Of a stretch of DNA of 64,000 bases, positions 34,117 through 43,592 are shown one piece after another. Position 1 is the first letter of the stretch. Each line of letters starts with the position of its first letter. The notes beneath the pieces were generated by a model, which was given only the letters and a program-made list of their open reading frames with translations, made no database searches and was not told the DNA's origin. The position numbers were made by a program, and so were the translations under genes. The DNA lies in NCBI GenBank assembly GCA_963732335.1, contig CAVSZO010000006.1, positions 62,001 through 126,000 of the forward strand. Reading direction: 5' to 3'. The stretch comes from Desertimonas sp963732335. GTDB lineage: Bacteria; Actinomycetota; Acidimicrobiia; Acidimicrobiales; Ilumatobacteraceae.

Positions 34117-35344
34117 CTAGTTCGCGATCAGGGTCTCGTAGGCGGCGGCCACTGCCGCTGGGGACGCTGCTGACTCGACCCACCGCCGTCCCGCCTCGCC
34201 CATGGCGTCGAGGCGTTGGCGGTCGGCGACGAGGTCGGCAACGGCCGCGGTGAACCTTTCGGCGTCGTCGGGAGCAACGCTGACGCCGGCCCCCGACTCG
34301 GCGAGGATGCGCGGGATCGTCGTTCCGGCGTCGATGGCGGCGAGCACGGGCCGTCCGGCGGCGAGGATCGAGTACGTCTTCGACGGGACGCTGGCGTGGG
34401 CGAGGCCCCGGCGCAGCGGCACGACGTGGAGGTCGCCCGTGGCGAGCAGCTCGCCGAGGCGATCGGCCGGGACGAAGCTTCCGAATCGGACATTCGGTAG
34501 ACCCGCGGACTGCTCCTCCAGGTCGCTGCGCATCGAGCCTTCTCCGTTGACCACGAAGGTCACGGCGGGAAGCTGCCGGGCGGCGGCGACGACGAGGTCG
34601 AGCGACTGTGAGAATCCGACGTTGCCGGCGTACAACACGACGGGTTCGTCGCCGATCCCCAGCTCCGCCCGGTACCTGGTCATCCGGTCGCCCGGGTGGA
34701 TCTGCTCGGTGTCGACGAAGTTGGGGATCATCCGCACCATGCCACCGCGATTGGCCGGCAGCTTTCCGCGCACGTTGGCGGCGAGATCGTCGGAGAGCAC
34801 CGTCACGGCGTCGGCCAAGCGGTAGCTGACCCGCTCCAGCCACGACGCCGCGGCGACCACGGCGGGGTTGGTCACCGCCCCCGTCGCCACGGCCGCGTCC
34901 GGGAACACGTCCTGGACGTTGAACACGAGCGGGCAGCGGTGGGTCCAGGCGACGATCCGTCCGGTGGCGCCCATCGTCAGCGGCGGCGACATGGCGATGA
35001 CGCCGTCGGCCCGCCGGAACCATCCCCCGGCTGCGATGCCAGCTCCGAGGGCGAGCGCCGAGAACCCGACGAAGCCGATGGCACGCCGGACGAGGTTGCG
35101 TTTGTCGTCGGTGGCGAGCGGATTGACCCGGGTGATCGACCCCCACGACGTCGTTTGCCGACGGGCGAACGAGCGCCTGCCATCCCGGCTCGACGCGATG
35201 CCGCCGGTACCACGGCAGCGCCGTGACGACGTCGAGGTGGTGGCCTCGGCTGGCGAGCTCCTCGACGATCCGCGTCATGACTCGTCCCGTCGGCGCCGAA
35301 TCGGGATCGAAGTGGGGGCACAACACGACGAGACGCACCGTCAC
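34117..35344 (-). CDS. GT4 family glycosyltransferase (frameshifted near 35145)
   Basis: About 408 residues when repaired. RLVVLCPHFDPDSAPTGRVM is the N-terminal Rossmann start. The C-terminal donor site has VVLYAGNVGFSQSLDLVVAA, LHVVPLRRGLAHASVPSKTY (E-like position is Ser-Val-Pro-Ser-Lys) and VLAAIDAGTTIPRILAESGA. The pattern resembles WbuB-type GlcNAc or fucosamine transferases of capsule and O-antigen loci. Its start overlaps the stop of the next GT4 gene by 4 bases. No signal peptide; membrane-associated on the cytoplasmic face by family knowledge. Confidence 0.85.
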
Positions 35345-36451
35345 GACCCTCCGACGGCGAGGTGGTAGGCGGCGGCCAGCGCCCTGCCCGACGCCGCGAC
35401 GGTGTATCGAGCCGCTCGCTGGCGGCCGCGCTCCACGAGCTCGTCACGCGTGGCGGCGACTTTGTCGAGAGCGTCCGCCCACGCCTCGACCGTCGGTGGC
35501 AGGACGACGGCGGCGTCACCGGCGACCTCTGGCAGGGCGGCGCGATCGCTGCAGACCACCGGCGTCCCGAGCGCCATCGCCTCGAGCACCGGAGCCCCGA
35601 AGCCCTCGTACTCCGACGGGAAGACGAGCGCCTCGGCGAGGGCGATCAGCCCGTCGCGGTCGCTGGCGGGTACCCGCCCCGGTCGCACGATCCGATCGCC
35701 GACGCCGAGCGTCGCGATCGCCTCCGAGACGATCGGGTCGGCAGCTCCGGCGCCGCCGAGCAGGACGAGCACGAGGTCCGGATCGGCCCACGGCCCGGCG
35801 AGCAGCTCGACGAGGAGCCGGTGGCCCTTGTGGGGGTGGGTGATCGCCGGGTACACGAGGACGCGGCGATCACCGAGTCGATACCGGTGGCGCAGCTCGT
35901 CGGCCGCCGGCAGCGCCGACGGCGAGGGGTCGTAGCCGTGCGGCACGACGACGACGCGCGCCGCATCGGTGCCGAACGCGTCGATCAACGTCTTCGCCAC
36001 GAACTGGCTGGGCACGGCAATCGCCGTCGCACCGCGGACGGACGGCGGCACGCGCGCACGCAGATACGTGCGCCGCGCGAGTGAGAAGTACTGGGGATAG
36101 CGGAGGTACTGCACGTCGTGGACGGTGAGCAGCGTCGGGACGCGGCGGCGACCGAGCGGGAGGGTGCCGCCGGCGTGGTGGACCACGTCGACATCGCCGA
36201 GCCGGGGCGGGATGGTCAACGCCTCGGCGAGCAGTCGAGCACCGCGGTACCTCGTGATCGGCCTGCCGGTGACGAGCTCGAAGCGCTCGGCGAGCTCCGG
36301 GTGGGCGGACGCGAAACCGGGTGGGACGAGCGAGGCGGGCAGACACCTCGGGGGCGACCGCCGCCAGCCCGACGAGTTGGCGGGCGAGGTACTCCTCCGT
36401 TCCGCCGACCTGTCCCGGCCGGCACCACAGCAGGTTGACCCCGACACGCAT
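35341..36451 (-). CDS. GT4 family glycosyltransferase, mannosyltransferase-like (frameshifted near 36342)
   Basis: About 370 residues when repaired. The start at ATG 36451 gives MRVGVNLLWCRPGQVGGTEE, which carries the GG-TE acceptor-side motif. The middle reads HDVQYLRYPQYFSLARRTYL and IAVPSQFVAKTLIDAFGTDA. The donor-binding end has VLVYPAITHPHKGHRLLVEL and FPSEYEGFGAPVLEAMALGT with the EX7E motif. This is typical of retaining mannosyl- or rhamnosyltransferases in GT4. It is the first gene of a run that includes the second GT4, the His-rich protein and the guanylyltransferase-like gene. Confidence 0.87.
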
Positions 36452-36498
36452 CGCTCGCCATGGTTCCAGAAACTGGGGAAGAATCGTGTCGTTCCGAC

Positions 36499-36545
36499 AT
36501 CTGGGGAAGTTTCGTGTCAGCGTCTGACACACAACTTCCCCAGAT
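36499..36545. repeat. 47-base near-perfect palindrome with flanking partial copies
   Basis: Left arm ATCTGGGGAAGTT then GTGTCA; right arm TGACAC then AACTTCCCCAGAT. Partial copies of CTGGGGAAG plus CGTGTC lie at about 36472-36491 and of TCTTCCCAGAT at 36560-36571. It lies between the divergent GT4 gene and fcl. Confidence 0.8.
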
Positions 36546-36591
36546 CGCCGGTGGCACGGATCTTCCCAGATGAGGGGACGGGGCGGGCTCG

Positions 36592-36597
36592 TACACT
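36592..36597 (+). promoter_or_regulatory. candidate -10 element for fcl, leaderless or nearly so
   Basis: TACACT is a close match to the actinobacterial -10 box and ends 7 bases before the ATG at 36605. No Shine-Dalgarno sequence lies between them. Confidence 0.4.
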
Positions 36598-36604
36598 GCT
36601 TGCG

Positions 36605-37573
36605 ATGCCAGCGGCGACCGGATTCTGGACTGATCGGCGCGTCGTCGTGACCGGAGGCGCCGGGTTCCTCGGCCGGCGGGTCGTCGCCGAGCTGACGTCG
36701 GCGGGTGCCGATCCGGTCGTCATCCGCAGTGCCGACTACGACCTCACGAAGCCGGGCGCCGCCGCCGACATGATCGCCGATCACCGTCCGACGGACGTGA
36801 TCCACCTCGCCGCCCGGGTCGGCGGCATCGGGTTCAACCAGGCCGAACCGGCGCCGCTCTACCTCGCCAACCTGCTGATGGGAACGCACGTCATCGAAGC
36901 GGCCCGCGCGGCCGGCGTCGACAAGACGGTGCTGCTCGGCACCGTGTGCTCGTACCCCAAGTTCACCCCGGTGCCGTTCGCCGAGGGCGACCTCTGGAAC
37001 GGCTACCCCGAGGAGACCAACGCCCCGTACGGGATCGCCAAGAAGGCGTTGCTCGTGCACGCCCAGGTGAATGCCGCGCAGTACGGGCAGCGCTTCGCCT
37101 TTCTCATCCCGACGAACCTCTATGGGCCGGGCGACAAGTTCCACCCGAGCGTCTCCCACGTGATCCCGGCGTTGATCAAGAAGTGCGTCGAGGCGCATGA
37201 AGCCGGCGCCCAGGAAGTCGACGTCTGGGGCACGGGATCGGCCAGCCGCGAGTACCTCTACGTCGACGATGCCGCCCGCGCCGTCGTCCTCGCCACCGAA
37301 CGTCACGAGGGCACCGATCCGATCAACCTCGGCACCAACCACGAGGTGACGATCCGCGAGACGGTGGAGACGATCGCTCGGCTCGTCGGCTTCGACGGTG
37401 TGCTGCGCTGGGACCCGAGCAAGCCCGACGGGCAGCCGCGCCGGCGGGTCGACGCCACCCGCGCCGAGCAACTGCTCGGCTGGCACGCCGAGACCCCGTT
37501 CGAGGATGGCCTGCGGGCCACGATCGACTGGTACCTCGCCCATCGCCAGGAAGCCGAACGAGTCGCGGCGTAG
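36605..37573 (+). CDS. fcl: GDP-L-fucose synthase
   Basis: 322 residues, intact. It converts GDP-4-keto-6-deoxymannose (the Gmd product) to GDP-L-fucose by epimerisation and NADPH reduction. The NADP loop is VVVTGGAGFLGRRVVAELTS. LAARVGGIGFNQAEPAPLY and LGTVCSYPKFTPVPFAEGDL are diagnostic of the family. The catalytic YxxxK is in NAPYGIAKKALLVHAQ, and NLYGPGDKFHPSVSHVIPAL is the typical late motif. ATG 36605 is chosen because the product begins at the family start. It is separated from gmd by about 8.5 kb of glycosyltransferase genes, within the same envelope locus. Confidence 0.96.
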   Translation: MPAATGFWTDRRVVVTGGAGFLGRRVVAELTSAGADPVVIRSADYDLTKPGAAADMIADHRPTDVIHLAARVGGIGFNQAEPAPLYLANLLMGTHVIEAARAAGVDKTVLLGTVCSYPKFTPVPFAEGDLWNGYPEETNAPYGIAKKALLVHAQVNAAQYGQRFAFLIPTNLYGPGDKFHPSVSHVIPALIKKCVEAHEAGAQEVDVWGTGSASREYLYVDDAARAVVLATERHEGTDPINLGTNHEVTIRETVETIARLVGFDGVLRWDPSKPDGQPRRRVDATRAEQLLGWHAETPFEDGLRATIDWYLAHRQEAERVAA

Positions 37574-37588
37574 GCCGCGTCGACGTGC

Positions 37589-38275
37589 TCAGCGCAGCAG
37601 CGTCAAACCCGCCGCTTCGCCGGCGGCACGGTAGGCGGTGGCGAGGCTGGCGATCGTGGCGTGGGCGTTGAGCCCACTGGGGTTGGGCACGACCCACAGG
37701 TCGGCGCCGGCGAGCCGCTCGTCCTGGCGGCCGAGGGTCGCTCCGGGGCGGCCGAAGGCGTCGCGGTATGCGGTGATCCCGGCGACGGCGACGACCCGCG
37801 GCTCGTGCCGGGCGACGAAGTCGGCGAGGCGTTGGGCGCCGGCGCGCAGCTCGTCGCCGGTCAGCTCGGCGGCCCGCGCCGTCGCCCTGCCGACGAGGTT
37901 GGTGATGCCGATCCCCCGGTCGACGAGATGCTGCCGTTCGCCATCGGTCATCGCCCGGCCGCGGTCGACGACGATGTCGATCAGCCCGGCCGCGTAGAGC
38001 GCCGGATAGAAGCGGTTGCCCGGGTGGTTGAAGTGGGTCTGGGTCGCGGCCGTCCACAGCCCCGGATTGATGCCGACGAACAACAGCGCCAGCCCGGGCC
38101 CCACGAGGTCGGGCACGGTCGCCCCGCGAAACGACTCGAGCTCGGCGCGGTGAACCCCATCCGGCGATTCAACCAGCAGTGACGTCGGCTCGACTGCTTT
38201 CGATCGTGGTCTCGACCGCCACGGCGGCGGCGACGATCGTCGGTGGCTCACCGACTCGGGTGGCGGCGCCGTCAC
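37589..38275 (-). CDS. mug: G/U mismatch-specific DNA glycosylase
   Basis: 228 residues. It removes uracil and ethenocytosine from mismatches in base-excision repair. The active-site motif GINPG appears in LALLFVGINPGLWTAATQTH and the second motif NPSGLN in LWVVPNPSGLNAHATIASLA. The HFNHPGNRFYPALYAAGL stretch is also typical. The GTG start at 38275 overlaps the stop of the patatin-like gene by 4 bases (GTGA); the first 35 residues are not family-like, so a later start near residue 36 is possible. Confidence 0.9.
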   Translation of the reverse strand: MTAPPPESVSHRRSSPPPWRSRPRSKAVEPTSLLVESPDGVHRAELESFRGATVPDLVGPGLALLFVGINPGLWTAATQTHFNHPGNRFYPALYAAGLIDIVVDRGRAMTDGERQHLVDRGIGITNLVGRATARAAELTGDELRAGAQRLADFVARHEPRVVAVAGITAYRDAFGRPGATLGRQDERLAGADLWVVPNPSGLNAHATIASLATAYRAAGEAAGLTLLR

Positions 38276-40885
38276 GGGATCGCCTCACCGACCATCGAGG
38301 TGAGCCGGGCGCCGGCAGCGCGCCCGAGGGCAACGAGGCTCTTGAACTGGTCGTCGCGTAGGAACAGGCGAGCCGTCGAGTAGTTCGGGAACGTCGGATC
38401 GACCTTGGCGTAGCGGCGCAACGTGACGTCGAGGTCGGACGCCAGCTGGGCCTTGGCATAGAAGATCGTGCCGATCGGACCGGGCTCGGCGGCACCCGTG
38501 GCACTGTCCCGTCGTGGCGCCGTGTACTGCACGCGCAGCGCCGTCACCGAGCACTGCGGCAACGCGCCGTCAACTCCGACGAGACCCGTCAACCCGTCGA
38601 GGTCGAAGCTGGCGACGATCTCCGGCAGCTCCAGTCCGGCGAGCTCGACGGCCTGATGGAGCGCCGTGAACCGACCGACGTCATCGCCGCTGGCGTCGAT
38701 GCAGATGATCGTGGCGCAGCGCCGGCGCAGCAGCTCGACCAGCCCGAGGTTGTCCCAGTGCCCGCCGTCGGCGACGAACACGAAGCGATCGCTGTCGTCG
38801 TACCAGCCGAGGATCTCCTTGAACAGGTAGCCGTAGCGCGGCTTGGGGAACTCCGCGGGCGTCGACGTGAGGCGGGGGTTGGGCAGCCAGATCCCGAGGT
38901 CGATGTTGAGCGCCGCCATCAAGGCGTTCGTCGTGCCCCGCGGAGAAGCGACCCATCGCCGAGGCGAAGGCGGCGCCGGACGTCGCCATCCACGACGACG
39001 ACGGCGCGCTCGGACGCCAGGTCTTCGGGCATCCGCGCCAGGTACTTCTCCGTCGATGTGACGTAACCGCCGATGCAGACTTCGCGACGCGAGATCGTGA
39101 ACGTGTCGGCGGGCAGGCCGCCCGGGGCGATGCCGTCGCGCTGATGGGCGCAGCACACGACGAGCTCCGGGTTGCTCTCCGGCAGCTGGTCCCACGTGAT
39201 CTGGTCGCGCTGGTGCGGCGAGTAGAGGCGCCCTTCGGCGTCTCGGCGGACGCCGAAGGAGCGGCGCAGGCGCTTGCGGTAGATGCGATGGATCGACGGG
39301 TGGGTGATGCCGACGAAGAGGTACACGGCGACGAACGCCGCAACGACGATCGCCCATCTCGTGGACGTCGACAGCAGTCCGACGCCGGTCGCCGCGTCGG
39401 TGGCCACCTTGCCGGCCCACACGAGACGCGGCGATGGCGAGGAGCACGCCACCGAGGTACGGCAGCTTGTGCGAGAACCGGCTGAGCACCGGCTTGCGCG
39501 CCAGGCGCCACACGATGCCGAGGGCACCGAACAGCGCCGCCAGACCCGTCGTCGCCGCCCGGAAGTCGTGGTCGCCGCGGCGCACCCAGTTGCCGACGAA
39601 CGCCATCGCCCACGGGAACACGACGGTGAGCAGCCCGACCGCGGCACCGATCGCCGCCAGGCCGGCTGCGGGCCGCCACAGCCACGACGTCTCCCACGAA
39701 CGGCAGCGCCGACACGAGCAGGAGGATTCCGGCCAGCACGAGCAGCGTCACGGCGGGCAGCCACAGCTCGCGTGGCACGTCGAGCGTGGGCGGCAGGGCA
39801 CCGAAGACGTGGAACTTCGGCTGGATCGCCTCGCTCCCGATCAGCCGGCCGATCGGCCAGGCGACGGCGGCGACGAGGGCGCCGAGCACGGCGACGTTGA
39901 ACGCGATGTAGAGCAGGGCAGTGATCAACGAGCGCCCGAGGCCTCCCGGGCCGTTGCGCAGGAAGCGGTGCTGCGGCGACTTCGAGTACTTGATCGGCGC
40001 GTTGAGCCAGTCGATGACGTCGGCCGCGGCGTGTCCGGAGCGGTCGTCGACGCGGGCCAGCGTCCACGACGTCGCCGCGTAGTTGCCGCCCGACACGGCG
40101 GCCAGCCAGCGGGCTCTGGCCATCACGCCGGCGCGTTCGAGTTGGTCGAGGGCGCCGAGGGCGAACGCCGCGGCGCGGATGCCTCCGCCGGAGCAGCACA
40201 CGCCGAGGTCAGTCGGCGGCGGCAGCTCGCGCATCGCGATCGGCTGATCCGGCCGCGGGATCGGCGTCGCCGACTCCTTGCGGCGGGCGAAGGCGAGCAG
40301 GCAGACCGCCGCCACGCAGAGCAGGCCGAGGCCGTAGGCGAGCATCTTCAGCCACGCCAACGTCGAGACCAGCGTCGGCGCGGCGAGGTTGTCGGGATAG
40401 GTGAAGCGGTCGTCGTTGGTGCCGAGGGCGGCCCACGTGACGACGTTCTCGAGCACGTCGATCGCCGCGGTGAGGAACGGCAGGGCGACCACGAGCCGTT
40501 CCCGGCGCTTCAGGCCGGGAGCCTGGTAGAGCGGCCACCAGCGCCGCAGGATCCCACCGGCGGCGATCGCGTAGCCGGCGATCAGCACACCGTCGGCGAG
40601 CAGCGTCGCCCGCGCCTCGCCGAGGTCGTTGCCGCAACCGCCGATCCACTTGGCGAGGCGGGCGTCGGAACCGGAGAACTGCGTGCCCTGGTGGAAGTCG
40701 GAACACGGCGCCGTCCGTGACGTGAGCACGAAGCCGACGACTGTGAGCACCAGTCCGACGACGATGACCGGCCACGACCCGAGTCCGCGCCTCGGACGGG
40801 CGTCGAGCGGCGGGCGCGGCGCCTTCGCCACCAGTCGCTCCGGGTCGACCGGAGCGGACGCGCTGTCCTCGGTCTCCACCCGCAT
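38272..40885 (-). CDS. membrane-embedded patatin-like phospholipase (four frameshifts)
   Basis: About 870 residues when repaired near 39690, 39425, 38975 and 38945. Three or four helices open the protein (SWPVIVVGLVLTVVGFVLTS and others). The patatin fold follows: the oxyanion loop CCSGGGIRAAAFALGALDQL, then ARWLAAVSGGNYAATSW, where the nucleophile Ser lies in AVSGG rather than the usual GxSxG. More helices come next and the catalytic Asp is in FVADGGHWDNLGLVELLRRR. Such large bacterial patatins are little studied; a lipid acyl hydrolase at the membrane is inferred. The frame is open into rmlD upstream, which is probably an artefact. Confidence 0.75.
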
Positions 40886-40986
40886 CGGCCAATCGTTGCA
40901 CGAAGGGTTACACGCCGCCGTTCCGTCTGCGTCTGCGAAGCTGCTGCCTCGAGGGCTGGACGCTACACAGAGGATTCGGCAGCGGG

Positions 40987-41845
40987 TCAGGGCGGCGACG
41001 AGCTCGGCGAGCGGCTCGTGGAAGTCACGCAGCAGCGGGATCCCGGCAGTGCGCAGGACGGCGTTGTCGAGAACGCTGTTGGCCGGTCGCGGCGCCGGGC
41101 GTGGCGGGTCGAGCTCGGAGGTCGAGATCGGGCGGACGACCGCCGGGTCACGCCCGGCGGCGGCGACAACGGCTTGGGCGAACTCGAACCACGTGACCGC
41201 TCCCTGGTTGGTGACGTGGTGGACGCCGCCGCGCCGCTCGAGCGCCAGTCGCCGCAGCATCGGCGCGAGGTCGGCGGTGAACGTCGGGCAGCCGCGTTGG
41301 TCGTCGACGAACGCCAGACGGCCGGGCGTGTCGTCACCGGCGGCGAGCAGACGCAGGATCGTAGCGACCATGTTCGCCCCGTGCTCGCCACACACCCACG
41401 ACGTGCGCACCACTGTCGCCGCGCTTCCGAGGACCAGCGCCTCACGCTCACCGGCCAGCTTCGACGACCCGTACACCCCTAACGGGTTCGGGCGATCGAA
41501 CTCGTGATACGGGCGACTCAGCTTGCCGTCGAACACGTAGTCCGTGGAGACGTGGACGAGATGGGCGCCGACCTCGTCACACGCCTCGGCGACCCAGCGC
41601 ACCGCCAGGCCATTGATCGCCTCGGCCCGGGCGGGGTCGGACTCGCAGGCGTCGACGGCCGTCCACGCCGCGCAGTGGATCACGACGTCCGGTCGCCACG
41701 ACGTCACCGCGGCAACGACGGCGCCGCGATCGGTGACGTCGAGATCACCGCGGGTCAGCCCGAGGACCTCGTCACCCGCCGCTTCGCTCGTCGCAACCAC
41801 ATCGTGACCGAGCTGCCCTCCGGCGCCGGTGACAAGAACTTTCAC
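40987..41845 (-). CDS. rmlD: dTDP-4-dehydrorhamnose reductase
   Basis: About 286 residues from GTG 41845 (VKVLVTGAGGQLGHDVVATS). It reduces dTDP-4-keto-L-rhamnose to dTDP-L-rhamnose. DVTDRGAVVAAVTSWRPDVV, HVSTDYVFDGKLSRPYHEFD and the catalytic YGSSKLAGEREAL are family hallmarks. VRTSWVCGEHGANMVATILR and QRGCPTFTADLA complete it. In the current sequence the frame does not stop but runs on toward the patatin gene; the stop at 40987 lies one frame away and gives the expected length, so an indel near 40990 is likely. Confidence 0.92.
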
Positions 41846-41846
41846 T

Positions 41847-41915
41847 TCATTGCGTTCCCCGGCCACGCAGGCCGCGGCTGACCGCTCCCTCGCTGGCGCT
41901 CGGTCGCTCGCAGTC
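41847..41915 (+). repeat. intergenic repeat, family 3, copy B
   Basis: CATTGCGTTCCCCGGCCACG plus CAGGCCGCGG, ending GCGCTCGGTCGCTCGCA. It lies between rmlB and rmlD; on the minus strand GGGGAACGCAATGAA immediately precedes the rmlD GTG and may act as its ribosome-binding region. Confidence 0.75.
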
Positions 41916-41929
41916 TCCAACGCGATCCC

Positions 41930-42934
41930 TCAGCGTTGCCAGGCAGTGCCCTCGGCGACGGGTGCTCGGTCACGCAGCGGCTGCCACCACTGTGGGTTTG
42001 CCGAGTACCAGTCGATCGTCTCGGCGATGCCGGTGTCCCACCCGATCTCCGGTTCCCATCCGAGCTCGGCGCGGATTTTCGACCAGTCGAGGACGTAGCG
42101 GCGATCGTGACCGGGACGATCCGGAACGATCGTCTTCAGCGAGGCCGGCTTGCCGAGGTGCTCCAGGATCGTGTCGGCGATCTGCTCGATGCTGCGCTCG
42201 ACGCCGGTCCCGACGTGATACGTCTCCCCGACGCGCCCCCGATCGAGAATCGCGTCGATCGCCCGGCAGTGGTCGAGGGCATGGATCCATTCGCGGCGGT
42301 TCTCCGTGGACGCATACAGCGGGAGCGGCTCGTCGCCCAGCGCCAGCGTCGTGAAGAACGGGATGACCTTCTCGGGGAACTGGTACGGCCCGTAGTTGTT
42401 GGCGCAGTTGGTGATCGTCACCGGCAGGCCCCAGGTCTCGTGATACGCCCGCACGACGTGGTCACCGCCCGCCTTCGACGCGTTGTACGGCGTCCGCGGA
42501 CGGTACGGCGAGTCCTCGGTGAACTTTTCGTCGGTGTCGAGGTCGAGGTCGCCGTACACCTCGCACGTCGACACGTGGTGGAACCGTCGCACACCGGTGC
42601 GCTTGGCGGCCTCGCACAGGCCCTGCGTCCCGAGGACGTTCGAGCGGAAGAAGCGGGCAGGGTCGAGCACGGCGAGGCTGTTGTGCGACTCGGCTGCGAA
42701 GTTGACGACGCGGTCGACGTGGTGTTCCTCCAGCACCGCGGTCACGGTGTCGGTGTCGCCGATGTCGGCGGCGACGAACGTCACCCCGTCAAGTCCGTCG
42801 ACGTTCTCGCGGACTCCCGCGTAGGTGAGGGCGTCGAGAGCGACGACGTGGTCGTCGGGATGTCGCTCGCGCCAGTAGTGGACGAAGTTGGTGCCGATGA
42901 ACCCGGCGCCGCCCGTGACGAGGATTGACGTCAT
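41930..42934 (-). CDS. rmlB: dTDP-glucose 4,6-dehydratase
   Basis: 334 residues, intact, from ATG 42934 (MTSILVTGGAGFIGTNFVHY). It is the second enzyme of dTDP-rhamnose synthesis. NAD motif GGAGFIG, FAAESHNSLAVLDPARFFRS, the catalytic triad region VSTCEVYGDL ... YNASKAGGDHVVRAYHETWG, and NNYGPYQFPEKVIPFFTTLA all match RmlB; His-Asn replaces the common His-Val in AAESHNS. The upstream frame is open into rmlC through a family 3 repeat, which is an indel effect rather than a fusion. Confidence 0.96.
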   Translation of the reverse strand: MTSILVTGGAGFIGTNFVHYWRERHPDDHVVALDALTYAGVRENVDGLDGVTFVAADIGDTDTVTAVLEEHHVDRVVNFAAESHNSLAVLDPARFFRSNVLGTQGLCEAAKRTGVRRFHHVSTCEVYGDLDLDTDEKFTEDSPYRPRTPYNASKAGGDHVVRAYHETWGLPVTITNCANNYGPYQFPEKVIPFFTTLALGDEPLPLYASTENRREWIHALDHCRAIDAILDRGRVGETYHVGTGVERSIEQIADTILEHLGKPASLKTIVPDRPGHDRRYVLDWSKIRAELGWEPEIGWDTGIAETIDWYSANPQWWQPLRDRAPVAEGTAWQR

Positions 42935-42954
42935 GATCAGTAAGTCATCTCTGG

Positions 42955-43035
42955 TGTGCGAGCGACCGAGCGCCAAAGCGTGTAGTTGGAGTGGCCAGGA
43001 GATGACGGCCTGCGTGGCCGGGGAACGCAATGAAC
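42955..43035 (-). repeat. intergenic repeat, family 3, copy C
   Basis: On the minus strand TTCATTGCGTTCCCCGGCCA then CGCAGGCCGTC, ending GGCGCTCGGTCGCTCGCA. It separates rmlC from rmlB. Confidence 0.75.
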
Positions 43036-43038
43036 GTG

Positions 43039-43588
43039 TCACGTTCGCATCGGCCAGTACGGGCGCCGGTCGCCGAGATCGGCGCGGTCGGGATTCTTGC
43101 AGGTCGCGCTCGGAGAGCACCGGATCGACGACTCCCCAGTCGGCGCCGACTGCGGGATCGTCCCAGCGCAGCCCCAGTTCGTCGGCGGCGTTGTAGTAGC
43201 CATCGACGAGGTAGGTGATGGTCATGTCGGTGAGGGCAGCGAAGCCGTGGGCGACGCCCGGAGGGATGAACACACCGTGGTGATTCTCACCAGACAGCTC
43301 CAACGTCAGCGTGTTGCCATCGGTCGGACCCCCGGCACGAAGGTCGTGGAGAACGACTCGTGCCGTCCCGAACGGTACGTACCAGTAGTCGGCCTGGTGC
43401 AGGTGGTAGTGCAGGCCGACGACAGCCCCAGCTTGGCGGTTGGCGCGGTTGGCCTGGATCATCTCCCGCCCGTTGGGAAACCACTCGCGGCGATACGTCT
43501 CGATGAAGATGCCGCGCTGGTCGCCGTGCACATCGGGCACGACGTGGTGGACGCCGGCGATCTCTGGCCGTTCATCGATGGTGGGCAT
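43039..43588 (-). CDS. rmlC: dTDP-4-dehydrorhamnose 3,5-epimerase (frameshifted near the 3' end)
   Basis: About 183 residues when repaired near 43098. It epimerises dTDP-4-keto-6-deoxyglucose at C3 and C5. The cupin core shows RGIFIETYRREWFP, VVGLHYHLHQADYWYVPFGT with the catalytic His, and HHGVFIPPGVAHGFAALTD. Removing one A restores the typical ending RADLGDRRPYWPMRT and the stop at 43039; without it the frame runs into rmlB. The start ATG 43588 lies 4 bases after the rmlA stop. Confidence 0.94.
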
Positions 43589-43592
43589 TCAC

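Noticed and set aside
38681..41920. RmlD-patatin fusion protein
   Set aside because: The linking residues look non-coding and the expected rmlD stop is one frame away at 40987.
41930..43588. RmlC-RmlB fusion protein
   Set aside because: One extra A near 43098 removes the normal rmlC ending and stop; the join passes through an intergenic repeat.
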